Shown one piece after another: positions 23,999-32,994 of a stretch of DNA of 64,000 nt (its first letter is position 1; each line of letters starts with the position of its first letter). A program made the translations under genes and the position numbers. The DNA comes from Lunularia cruciata. Taxonomy: Eukaryota; Streptophyta; Marchantiopsida; Lunulariales; Lunulariaceae. Location of the stretch: contig OX419761.1 of assembly GCA_948567375.1 (NCBI GenBank), positions 52,888,501 through 52,952,500 on the forward strand, in the 5' to 3' direction. The notes under the pieces are model-generated. The model was given only the letters and a program-made list of their open reading frames with translations, had not been told where the DNA came from and searched no databases.

Positions 23999-25285
23999 GG
24001 GATATGCCTATTAGAGTTGTTTGGTGGGATCAGCACCGGACTAGCTGCGGTGTTACAGGCGGGTATCCGAGTACAGAGGTACTTGTATGTAGAGAGAGAT
24101 GAGACTGCTAGGCAAGTCTCTCTACATCATGTGGCACACTTGGCCTATCGGTATCCGGAGTTATTACCGATGTCAGCAGTCAGAGGTTACCAGAAGGCCT
24201 TACCAGGAGACATTTCCTTACTGGGGACGCATGACCTAGAGAGACATGGGCTTGTTCACTTGGTGATTTTTGGATGGCCATGTCAGGGACATACACGTGC
24301 GGGCCGCGGTTTGGGTCTTCAGGATCCTCGTTCTGGTGTGTTTTGGGAGATGTTACGGATACCACGACATCTCCAGGGTCATCAATCTGTTTCTCCAGCT
24401 TACCTTTTGGAGAACGTTCCATTGATGGGTGATTCTTGCACTAGAGTGGTGGCAAGTACACATCAGGTCCATTCTTGGATGGGACCTGCTGTATTGTTAG
24501 ATGCAGCCAGAGTGGGATCACGGGCTCATCGTCTTCGTCTTTGGTGGACAAACCTTTTACCCAGAGAGGTTCTACAGCGTAGTTATGATGGGATTCAGCG
24601 ACTTGACCACATCCTTGTTGATGATATCTTGGATGTTGGGCGTCAGTCTCAGACAGTGGTAGTGGCTGATAGGTCACCTATGGCAGTGGTGAACCTAGTT
24701 GGACAGCCTAGAGCTGCATTTCCCACACTCATGAGTTTCCCAGGCTCTCATGCTTTTTGAGAGGGAGGACCTGGACTTGTTTGGGACTCACAGTTACAGC
24801 AGTTGGTGGAGCCCAATGCTGATGAGAGAGAGCGGGCGATGGGTTTTCGCACCGGTATTACCGCTGTTCCAGCAGTGTCAGAGGCATCCAGGCGTCAGGT
24901 GGTAGGTCAGGCTATGGACCTGAACTGTTTGACCTGGATTGTGAGCCTTGGTTTGGCAGAGCAGCGTAGGATGCGCTTGATAGGCATCACCACTCGGACA
25001 CTTGTGAGCCCTGTGCCTATCGAGACGATTCAGGCACATGCTGGGGGCGATGGATCGAGTGGACATGGTATTCTTGGGACACATCCAGTAGCTACTAGGG
25101 AGAGTGGTCTACTTGGAGTCCATCCAGGTGAGCGTGGGCTACTTGGATTACACCCTTGGTCCACATGGGATGCAGCCAGAGGACGTATGGAGCTTGCAGC
25201 CAGAGTGGAGGGAGTTTTTCACACAGAGGTTGGGACCTCTAGTGGTCGGGAGCATGACACCATTGCTCCCAAGGGCCCAGTATAG
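23999..25285 (+). pseudogene. DNMT3-like C5 cytosine methyltransferase domain inside the polyprotein
   Basis: Would transfer a methyl group from S-adenosylmethionine to cytosine C5 in DNA. Motifs occur in standard order: I (LLELFGGISTGL, binds AdoMet), II region (RYLYVERDETA), IV with catalytic Cys at 24281-24283 (VIFGWPCQGHTRAGRG), VI with catalytic Glu (YLLENV, 24410), VIII (SRAHRLRLWWTN), and IX-X (ERERAMGFRTG from 24818; QVVGQAMDLNCLTWIV). Spacing and the VIII form are DNMT3-like. The order is not permuted, so it is not a DRM-type enzyme. All catalytic motifs are intact. One TGA at 24758, between VIII and X, falls where copy A has CAA. A linker of unknown function follows to a TAG at 25283. 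Confidence 0.9.
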
Positions 25286-25291
25286 CAGCCA
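25283..25291 (+). other. UAG in a CAR-YYA readthrough context between methyltransferase and RT
   Basis: The stop is TAG CAG CCA; copy A has TAG CAG CTA at the same place (2187-2195). Both fit the UAG-CAR-YYA pattern known to allow ribosomal readthrough in tobamovirus-type genes. It could set a ratio of gag-protease-methyltransferase to the RT/integrase extension. A shared decay product of a CAG codon is the alternative. Confidence 0.5.
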
Positions 25292-26398
25292 GTCAGTACG
25301 TCTTCCACTCCTACTACAATTACAGAGGATACTTGGGAGCCAGATCTTGGACCCAAGCTTACTAGAGAGGAAAGACGGAGGGTTTGGAGGTTCTTGAGGA
25401 GTCACACGAGTTGTTTTGCCTTCAGTATGAAGGATTTGGGTGCTCTGAAGGGACCTGGTATACAGATTGAGCTGACTAGCGACACACCTGTTTTCCGACG
25501 TCCTTATCGATATAGTGAGATGGAGAGGACATTGATTCAGAGCCGAAGTAGTGACCTTTTTGAGGCTGGTTTGGTGGAGATTTCACATGGAGAGTATGCA
25601 TCAGCGACAGTGATGCCAGCCAAGAAGGATATGCATGGCAACTATACAGATAGGCGGATGTGTGGAGATTACCATCCTATCAACCAACAGACCAGGGCTG
25701 ATCGGTATGCCATGCCTACACCGGAGGAGATTTTTGATGCGATTGGGCATGCAAAGGTCTTCAGTACTTTGGATCTTTGAGCAGGATATCATCAGTTGCC
25801 GATCAGGGAGGAAGATAAGTCCAAGACAGCATTTTGGGCTATTGATCCTCACGGCAAGGATGTGTTATATCAGTGGAGATTCTTACCATTTGGGTTGAAG
25901 AATGCTCCTGCTGAGTTCCAGAGGGTCATGGATAGGATCCTAGCTGGACTGGATTTTGCTCGGTGCTATATTGATGACATTTTGGTGTATAGCACTACTG
26001 TGGAGGAGCATGAGAGACAGTTGTTGGAGGTGTTTGAGAGGTTGAGATCTCATGGACTCAAATTACATCCTGGGAAGTGTAGGTTCTTCCATGAGCAGGT
26101 TGAGTATTTGGGTCACACTATCTACCCCGGAGGACTGGGTGTTCAGCAGACCAAGGTGGAGGCTATTGCACGTATTCCTCGGCCTACGGATGTGAGCAGA
26201 GTGCGAGCATTCCTTGGGTTGGCAAACTTCTATCGCCGCTATGTTAGAGGATTTAGTGCCATTGCCAAGGCCTTGACGAAGCTGACCAAGCTTACACAGG
26301 AGTGGTGTTGGGGAGATGAGCAGGAGAGAGCTTTTGTAGAGCTCAAGGAGAGGTTGACATCTGCTCCTATTTTGAGGAGACCGATCAGGGGATGACCA
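25286..26398 (+). pseudogene. Reverse transcriptase of copy B
   Basis: Same frame as the methyltransferase. RT palm motifs: MCGDYHPINQQT, FSTLDL then a TGA at 25778 where an Arg or Lys codon is expected, FGLKNAPAEFQ, and the catalytic YIDD at 25967-25978. The thumb region follows (VEYLGHTIYPGGL, FLGLANFYRRYVRG). The TGA at 25778 is also present in copy A. A second TGA at 26393 corresponds to CAA in copy A. Copy B has an extra KLT triplet relative to copy A near 26283. Confidence 0.92.
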
Positions 26399-26990
26399 TT
26401 TCAGGTTCACACTGATTGGAGTATGTTGGGGCTTGGAGCGGTGCTCACCCAACATGATGATGAGGAGAAAGAGTTTGTGGTGGCCTATGCTAGTCGCTCC
26501 AACAATTCAGCGGAGGCGAAGTATAGTTCATATGAGGGAGAGTGCTTGGCAGCAGTTTGGGCAGTAGCACATTTCCGATGTTACCTATTTGGTAACCCCT
26601 TCACTCTCATCACTGATCATCAGCCGCTGAAGTGGTTGATGGAGTCCGACAAGCTTTCAGGGAAGCTTGCACGATGGGCTCTGATTTGACAGGAGTATGA
26701 TTTCACGGTTGTTCACAGACCTGGAGTGGTGAACCGTGATGCAGATGGGTTGAGTAGAAACCCATGTCCCAGCCAGCAGGATCAGACCGGAGCACGTTGG
26801 CATGGTGAGACAGATGAGGAGATGGTGCCAGGTTGGCATGCATCGGCCTTTCTGTGTAAATTTGTAGAGACTTTGGTGGTATCTCTCTCAGCGCATACAA
26901 GAGGAGTTATTGAGGTCACAGATCCAGAGAGTGAAGATATTGGTACAGTTCAGCAAGACATTCATGATGATGTCTTAGTGATGGACTATC
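26399..26990 (+). pseudogene. RNase H of copy B
   Basis: Ty3/Gypsy RNase H: HTDWSMLGLGAVLTQ with the first catalytic Asp, YEGECLAAVWAV with the Glu, and ITDHQPLKWLM with the next Asp. A TGA at 26687 interrupts the C-terminal part; the frame continues in VVNRDADGLSRNP, a standard motif at the end of this domain. Confidence 0.9.
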
Positions 26991-28057
26991 TTTGCACTAG
27001 TGTTGTGGGTGGCACAGTTGGGGCCAAGGAGAGAGACCGTGTTTTTCAGCGGGCCAGACGGTTCAGATTGGAGGGTAGACACCTTTTGCGTGTATGGGAG
27101 GATGGTAGAGTGCGAGTAGTACCACTTCCATCACAGAGACCACAGTTGGTCCGTCATGCTCATGAGGAGCTAGGACATTTTGGAGTAAAGCGTACATATA
27201 GCTTACTCCAGAGTCATTATTGGTGGCGCGGTATGCAGACCGAGGTACAGCAGTTTGTTGCCAGATGTGTGGTTTGTGACCGAGTTAGAGCATCATTCAA
27301 TGCTCCTACGCCACAGTTACACCCATTACCTATCATGGGATTGGGTTACCGTTGGAGTTTGGACTTCACCGGACCTTTACCGCTGACTGTGAGACATCAT
27401 CGGTATGTTTTGGTGATGGTGGAGCACTTCTCCAAGTGGATTGAGTTGGCGGCACTTCCTGACAAGTCTAGTGAAGGGACAGCTTACTTGTTCCTGGATC
27501 GAGTTCTTAGTCATTTTGGTGCACCAGCTGAGGTTTTGACTAAACAGGGTACAGAGATCTTGGGAGAGTTTCAGGTCTTGTGTGACAAGGCTTTGATTGA
27601 TCATCGTACTACATCCCGAGATCACCCTGAGGCAGATGGCTTAGCAGAGAGAGTGGTTCAGACGGTGAAGAGAGGATTGCAAAAGTATGGTTTGCAGAGA
27701 GGCCACTTGGGAGATTGGGATCTCCAGTTACCTTGGTTGGCCATGGGCTATCGGTTCAGCCGGCAAGCCTCCTTAGCATCCTTCTCTCCATACTTCCTAC
27801 TCTATGGACGAGATCCAGATTTACCTGCAGCCATTTGTCGAGATGCTACTGTAGTTTTGGACTTGGATGACCCTGATGTATGGATGAGCGCATGTTCTCA
27901 GTGGGCAGAGATCTTTTGGAGAGTGATGCCGATGGCCTTCGAGAACTTGGCGATTGCTCAGCATAGAGATACTTTACGCTATGCTACCATTCGAGGAGGA
28001 GGTTATAGACCCTCGATCCGTCAATTTCATCCAGGCGACTATGTATATCTACAGTAG
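26991..28057 (+). pseudogene. DDE integrase of copy B with altered catalytic Asp
   Basis: Zinc-binding HHCC module (HEELGHFG ... CVVCDRVR), then the core with first Asp in SLDFTGPLPL and Glu in DGLAERVV. The expected second Asp is Lys (LTKQGTE, codon aaa at 27542-27544). Copy A keeps Asp there (IDQG). Spacing from that residue to the Glu is 35, as in normal integrases. The domain ends in a C-terminal region with HPGDYVYLQ and a TAG at 28055 that copy A shares. As it stands this integrase should be inactive, so copy B either mutated after insertion or was mobilised in trans. Confidence 0.9.
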
Positions 28058-28399
28058 ACAGCACCGACGACACTTGATGTTTCTACGGGCCGCACTATCT
28101 TGAGAGTGCGTGAGGTTTTGCCATCTGGAGTCCTTGTGTTAGAAGGACGTGATGGTGTTGTTTGGAAGGATCATGTGTGCAATTGTGCGCCATGCCACCT
28201 CCCAAACATTGATGGTACTATGGACCCAAGCTTGGCACTTGTACGTGCAAGCTTGAGGTGTATGTTATGTGGCTCTTCTGGTGGAGCTGCTACTATGTTA
28301 GTGTGTGATAGCTGTTCGAGAGGATGGCATATGGCATGTATGACTCCTCCCCTCACGGTGGTTCCTCAGGGACAGTGGTTATGTCCTAGATGTACTTGA
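28058..28399 (+). pseudogene. C-terminal region with a PHD finger
   Basis: It continues the integrase frame after a TAG. The Cys4-His-Cys3 pattern is complete: CMLC, then CDSC ten residues later, GWHMAC, and WLCPRC at the end, with the Trp two residues before the last Cys pair, as in PHD fingers that read histone H3 tails. Upstream there is a short basic/hydrophobic stretch (RVREVLPSGVLVLEGRDG) resembling the integrase C-terminal SH3-like fold. The position is where chromoviruses carry a chromodomain, so a targeting role is plausible but unproven. Confidence 0.88.
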
Positions 28400-28557
28400 C
28401 CTATAGCTAGTTCATTCTTTATATGGTATAGATTGCAGACAGGCGACTAACGATGGGGCTCCATAGCACCCGACCTCATGATCTTTGCCCATTAGAGGGT
28501 ATACCATATACTTAGAGTAGATGGCTATCTGGAGTTAGAGGGACCTAACCGCCAGCT

Positions 28558-28567
28558 AGGGGGGCGA
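28558..28567 (+). promoter_or_regulatory. Polypurine tract of copy B
   Basis: The sequence aggggggcga lies directly before repeat B1 and is matched by tagggggaaa in copy A. It marks where plus-strand DNA synthesis would start, implying that a formal LTR begins at B1. Confidence 0.7.
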
Positions 28568-28568
28568 T

Positions 28569-28673
28569 TGTGGCACTTTAGAGTCTATGTATGACTTATG
28601 TGTGAGTTGTGCTTTTATAGTGTATGATGTTGACAGTGATGTATGTTGTGTAGCGATGTATATACGCACGACA
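28569..28673 (+). repeat. Terminal repeat B1 of copy B (105 bp)
   Basis: It begins tgtggcactttagag and ends acgcacgaca, and is identical to B2 at 29126-29230. Two bases (ac) separate it from A2. Confidence 0.95.
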
Positions 28674-28675
28674 AC

Positions 28676-29124
28676 TATCACGCCATTTGTAGTTCCGCAT
28701 CTAGATGCTCGGACACTGGAGTTCCAGTGATGGTAGTTAGAGTTATTCTAGCTGTTGCTCAGGGACTACTTTCCGACGGTTAGATTTCGTGTTCGGGGTA
28801 CTGACTTCACGGTGGGGCCTACCGTCACTTTGCACCGTTTGCACCGTTGAGTGTGCCATCAGCGGGACCGTTAGGGTTTCAGGGCTAGCTCGAGTCCAGG
28901 GGGTATAGTTTCAAAGTGAGCTCTAGAGAGCTCACTTCTCTGATGTTGAGCCTTCGAGTTCCTGGCTATGGTGGACAGAGGCCGGCGAGCGTCACCTGGA
29001 TTCTCTATGCTTGAGTGGGTGTGGCTTGACTGTAATTAGTGCCCAATTGTTGGCAGTTTATAGAGTGACAGATCAAGTACTGATCTGAGTTGAGTTGAGT
29101 TGAGACTGTTAAGCAATCTGATTA
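28676..29124 (+). repeat. Terminal repeat A2 of copy B (449 bp)
   Basis: Same length as A1. It begins tatcacgcc instead of tgtcacgcc and ends ctgatta. It includes the hairpin and the ttgag repeats. Confidence 0.95.
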
Positions 29125-29125
29125 T

Positions 29126-29230
29126 TGTGGCACTTTAGAGTCTATGTATGACTTATGTGTGAGTTGTGCTTTTATAGTGTATGATGTTGACAGTGATGTA
29201 TGTTGTGTAGCGATGTATATACGCACGACA
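29126..29230 (+). repeat. Terminal repeat B2 of copy B (105 bp), 3' end of element
   Basis: Identical to B1. The next bases (tcctccatcaacc) are G2 protease sequence, which proves that the element ends here and not at the end of A2. Confidence 0.95.
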
Positions 29231-30742
29231 TCCTCCATCAACCAATGCATCCTTGATGTTGTGACCATTCACTCTCACATCAATCTTGGAGGCATATTCA
29301 CAAGCCTCCCATGGTGCTGGCTTGGCATCCACCACCCCCATTGATATTGGAACTTTTGCCTTCTTCTTCCTCTTGCTCCTTGTAGAACTCAAACCACCTC
29401 TAAGCTCCTTTCTCAAGGTAGGGTTCAAAGTAATTAATTGGCCCACTGTGATGTTAGCCTTATGACTACCAACATCCTCCAACACATTGTAGTTCCATTG
29501 TTGCTTTGAGATCAAGAAGTCCTCCATCCCCAACTTCTTCATTGGAGTCTTTGTTGTTGATGGTGTTGAGGTGCGAGTGCTCCTAGTAGACATAGGAGTA
29601 TCCTTGCTTGAAGTAAATCCTTGAGAAGAGTGAACATCCTCTGCAAAATGAGCTCTCTTCTTCTCTTGTGCCAAAAGCTCCAAATTAAGACTCTTGGAGT
29701 TTGAGCACTCTCCCTTCTCATACTTGCTCTCCACCACATCTATGGATGCTATCCCCTTACCTTTGTTTGGATTAGGAGCCACTTGGGTTTCACTACCTCC
29801 CTCTTTCCCTCTATTGGCTCCCTCATAACCCCTTCCTCCATGGTAAGTGGAATTTGGGCAATTCCTTTGGATATGGCCTCTTCCTCCACAACCAAAACAA
29901 TTTCTATCATTGAAATTGTTGGCTGGTTGGCTTCCTCTATATGGATAGTTTCCATAACTCCTAGACCCTCTCCTTATATTCTGATCCACCTCTCTCTTCT
30001 CCCATAGTTGCACCACATTGATCTTGAGATCCACAAGTTGTTATGTGATGGTTTGAAGTGGATCTTTTGGTGGAGATGCAAGAACTGGAGCAACCACTAC
30101 TTGTGGTGCAACCCTTGCCACCAAAGTATCAGAAGTTCCACCATACTTGTAGCCTTGAGGAGGATGCACAACCTCCTTCACCACCAAATCACTCTCATCC
30201 CCTTCCAAACTCTCCTCCATATGAATTGCAATCTTGATAGCTTCAACCTTGGAAGAAGGTTTCTCATATCTCACCTTGCTTCTAATTTGTGGTCTCAACC
30301 CTCCCACAAAATTCTTGGTGAGCATGGCCCCTATGCCAATCATTGTAGTCTCCACATCATCCCCACCCTTCCTCAACACTATGCAAAATCTGAACTCTAA
30401 CTTTTCCACTCTTTCCACATAGACTCTCACTTTCTCTCCATCTCCTTGCTTGAGAAATGTAACCTCATTCATCAATCTCTCATAACTCTCATCAGGAAGA
30501 AAGTTCTCAATGAGTGCTGAAGTCAAAGTCTCCCAAGACTCCTCTTCCCCATCTCTCCTCTCTCTCTTTTGGTATTCTGACTCATACCATGTAAGTGATG
30601 CATCCTCAAAGAAATCTGGCAATAATGAGGCCCACTCATTCTTCCTCCTCTCATTTTTTCCTATGCAAGCTCTCTTGAAGTCTCTCACAAAGGCCTCCAT
30701 ATCTTCTCCATCCTTGCCAAAGAAAACCGGAAGTTTCCCCAT
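29231..30742 (-). pseudogene. G2 gag and start of protease
   Basis: It starts at an ATG (30742) with MGKLPVFFGKDGEDMEAFVR. The capsid-like region contains WASLLPDFFEDASLTWYE. A TAA near 30040 interrupts the frame, after which come the knuckle CFGCGGRGHIQRNC and a Gly-rich stretch. The end is the protease start DALVDGG, cut by copy B at 29230. The annotated open frame that runs past 29231 ends in residues encoded by the B2 repeat and is an artefact of the insertion. Confidence 0.92.
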
Positions 30743-30972
30743 CTTAACCTCTCACTATCTTTCTTTCTCTCAATTTTTTTTCTCTTTTTTTTTTCTCACT
30801 CTATTACTAATAAAGTATATACATGACTAACAATATCTGAGAATAATCCACTCTAGGAACACAAAAGGTTCAGGTTGCTCCAAGATTTCTATAGCAACAT
30901 CAAATCCTAGAGTGCATATTAATCTAACTCTCATGGATAGTTTATCCATAAGTTGAAAGATTATCTCCATCA

Positions 30973-31446
30973 CTAATCTTGAGAACTAGCTAATGAAGGT
31001 GGTAGTATTTCTGTAGCTGTACTAAGGCTCTCTCCAAGATCCTTCACCAAAGTCTCCAAAAGTGATTTTACTCCACTACACTCATGTCCTTTTGGAAGTC
31101 CTTCCACTCCACAAACCTCACATAACTCCTTGGTCGTAGATCTTCTCCCTCCTAATCTTGGTGAAGAAGATCCAACATGCAAACCCAAGTCAAGTAAACC
31201 TCTCCTTTCCCTCAATCTCTTGCTCTCAAAGGTCAATGGACATGAACTTGCCTTATGTTCCTTCTCTCTACATAGAAAGCACTTAGACTCACTCTTTCCT
31301 CCAAGTGGTGTAGGTTTTTGAATCCTCTCAACACTCTCTTCAAATTCTATTGTAAACTCTCTTTTCCTCAAATCCACCCCTACAATCACCTCAAACCCTT
31401 GGGGAACCTTTCATAATCTCAATTTCCACTCTTGATTACCCTCCAT
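30973..31446 (-). pseudogene. Separate zinc-knuckle ORF upstream of gag in G2
   Basis: It starts at ATG 31446 (MEGNQEWKLRL), has one TGA after 11 codons, then continues KVPQGFEVIVGVDLRKREF. It carries the knuckle CFLCREKEHKASSC (C-x2-C-x4-H-x4-C) and a second Cys/His cluster (CEVCGVEGLPKGHEC), ending at 30973. It lies between primer site and gag. It is not gag itself, which has its own knuckle. A nucleic-acid-binding accessory protein is possible; I do not recognise a named family. Confidence 0.6.
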
Positions 31447-32283
31447 GTTCCCAAGATGAATCTAATCACTCAAACATACTTTTTGTTGATCTCAAACTCC
31501 TCATGCATGAGATCTCCACTCTGCAAAATTGACCCTTCCTCACAATGTCACTCAAATCTCTCAACCACTATGTCACAATCCTCTGAAATTTTTCACACTT
31601 GATCACAACTCTAGGGTGTCCCTCCCTGCAAAATTTTAGATTTTTTCATTGAGCCATTTGGCCTAGAAACCTTTCTATTCAGCACCCATATTTCAGATTT
31701 GGTCTGAAAACCACCCCTTTCACTTCAAAAACTCATTACTCCCTATGCAAGAACGATCTCTCTCTAATTTGTGTGGCAGCAGGTAGGATACAATGCACTA
31801 AATTTTATTGGAAATTGTCAAGACAATTCTTCAAAAATTGAAGAAATGGCAGACTTTGTACAATTTTTGAGAGAGCATGCAGTTGCGTGAGCACTTTACC
31901 CTATCAACTTTCAAAAACTCTTGCCCAATGCCCATAGAAGCTCTCACAATAAATTTCAAGTGTGCTAACTGAAAGATAACCCAAGCTATCATGTGTAGAA
32001 ATCTCAAGTCCAGATCTCAAACTTGAGATTTTGCCCAAAATCACCTTAATCCCAAAAATCTGCAATCCACCTCACACAATCTCTCCAATTCTTCTCATGT
32101 GTACAAGATGTACAAAATCACCTCAAAGACATCATAATGAACTACAGGGTATACAAATGGATCTTGGTTCTCTAACATAAGTTCAGCCCTCTCCTTTCCT
32201 AATGTTCTCTAAGTGAGCTCTCATAGCCTCCTTTTGCCTAATGTAGAATTGAACGCGGAACATTATCTTGCCTTCTAGAGAGG
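31447..32283 (-). other. Leader of G2 between primer site and the zinc-knuckle ORF
   Basis: About 840 bp with no convincing coding sequence. It is AT-rich and probably untranslated leader. Confidence 0.6.
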
Positions 32284-32304
32284 TCCCGGCAACGGAACCA
32301 AAAA
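32284..32304 (-). promoter_or_regulatory. tRNA-Asp-like primer-binding site of G2
   Basis: On the minus strand, tggttccgttgccggga follows the 5' LTR after a short T run. It differs at two positions from the tggcgccgttgccgggga-type site used by plant Tat/Athila elements. This agrees with the absence of a chromodomain in G2. Confidence 0.8.
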
Positions 32305-32994
32305 TGTGAGCTGGCTTGTCTCTCACTCAGGATGAACCTCTGATGGCTATTATGGTAGCGCACCATGGACTAAGAGGGCAAGGAACCCCAACTCCATCAT
32401 ACTCCTCCAAGGCTAACACTCCAAGACTCAAGACATTGTTCACTAGAGAACTCAATGAGAGAGAGATAGTTGCAAATGAAAGGATGATGAGTACCTCCTC
32501 ACCCCTTGTTTATATACTTGTGAAATAGTTACGTACCAAAGTTACTAATTACCGTAGTAACTCAAGTTACTAGACTAAAAGTCAAGTAAAGTGAAAAAAT
32601 AGAAAGGAATATCCATTCACATGGGCATATTCCCCTAAGATGTGGTCTTATCTTGACCCAACCACTAAGTCAAGGATTCCTTCACATGGGCTATCCTTGG
32701 ACTAAAGAAGAATCCAAAACAAAAAGGCTTGCGGGCCCAAGAGTTCTCAACTCTTTCCTCAAAGCCAAACACCTAGGAATAATACCAAGTCAACATACTA
32801 AAATCCAAAATAGTGGTGCTCATCTTTTCTACTTCCTCTAAAGTAAGGTCCCCTCTATCTTAGCTATGACTAACTTTAGCTAACCATGACTAATATAGAA
32901 GCATCCTTTTCTCTATATAAATAATATCTCTTAAGTACTTGTAATACCAAGTTAAATATCACAATACCACACAGATGCACATATGGGTGTTACA
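32305..32994 (-). repeat. 5' LTR of G2
   Basis: It is paired with 15108-15798 and nearly identical along its length; for example, both carry the tract ctcactcaggatgaacctct. Confidence 0.95.

Larger units (their letters stand above)
19162..29230 (+). mobile_element. Methyltransferase/PHD Gypsy-like retroelement, copy B (complete, 10,069 bp)
   Basis: Element order: repeat A1, leader, gag, aspartic protease, DNMT3-like C5 methyltransferase, RT, RNase H, DDE integrase, PHD finger, purine tract, then repeats B1-A2-B2. It lies in the protease codons of G2: joining the flanks restores an unbroken frame (LVDGG-SAVNAM). The flanking duplication is tcct (19158-19161 and 29231-29234), or atcct if the last a is counted as target. 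The A1 and A2 repeats differ at about seven of 449 positions and B1 equals B2, so insertion was fairly recent. The polyprotein has seven in-frame stops and one single-base deletion, so this copy is probably inactive. Confidence 0.96.
15108..32994 (-). mobile_element. Tat/Athila-like Gypsy element G2, full length, carrying copy B
   Basis: Minus-strand element with LTRs 15108-15798 (3') and 32305-32994 (5'). Inside are a tRNA-Asp-like primer site, a zinc-knuckle ORF, gag, protease, RT, RNase H and integrase ending in a GPY/F-type module with no chromodomain. Length without copy B is about 7.8 kb. Flanks gtac (15104-15107) and atac (32995-32998) look like a 4-bp target duplication with one change. 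The two LTRs are almost the same length (691 and 690 bp) and differ at few positions. Scattered stops and one frameshift; otherwise well preserved. Confidence 0.93.

Noticed and set aside
23999-24960. DRM-type (permuted) plant methyltransferase
   Set aside because: Motifs run I, IV, VI, VIII, IX, X in normal order, so the domain is not rearranged.
25977-28057. Tyrosine recombinase, expected from the split-repeat layout
   Set aside because: No R-H-R-Y type domain is visible; the frame downstream of RNase H is a clear HHCC plus DDE integrase.
28265-28399. ADD domain of the methyltransferase
   Set aside because: The finger is after the integrase, far from the methyltransferase, and has the plain PHD spacing with a final WLCPRC.
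29153-29230. C-terminal residues of the G2 gag/protease frame
   Set aside because: They are encoded by repeat B2 of copy B and not by G2.
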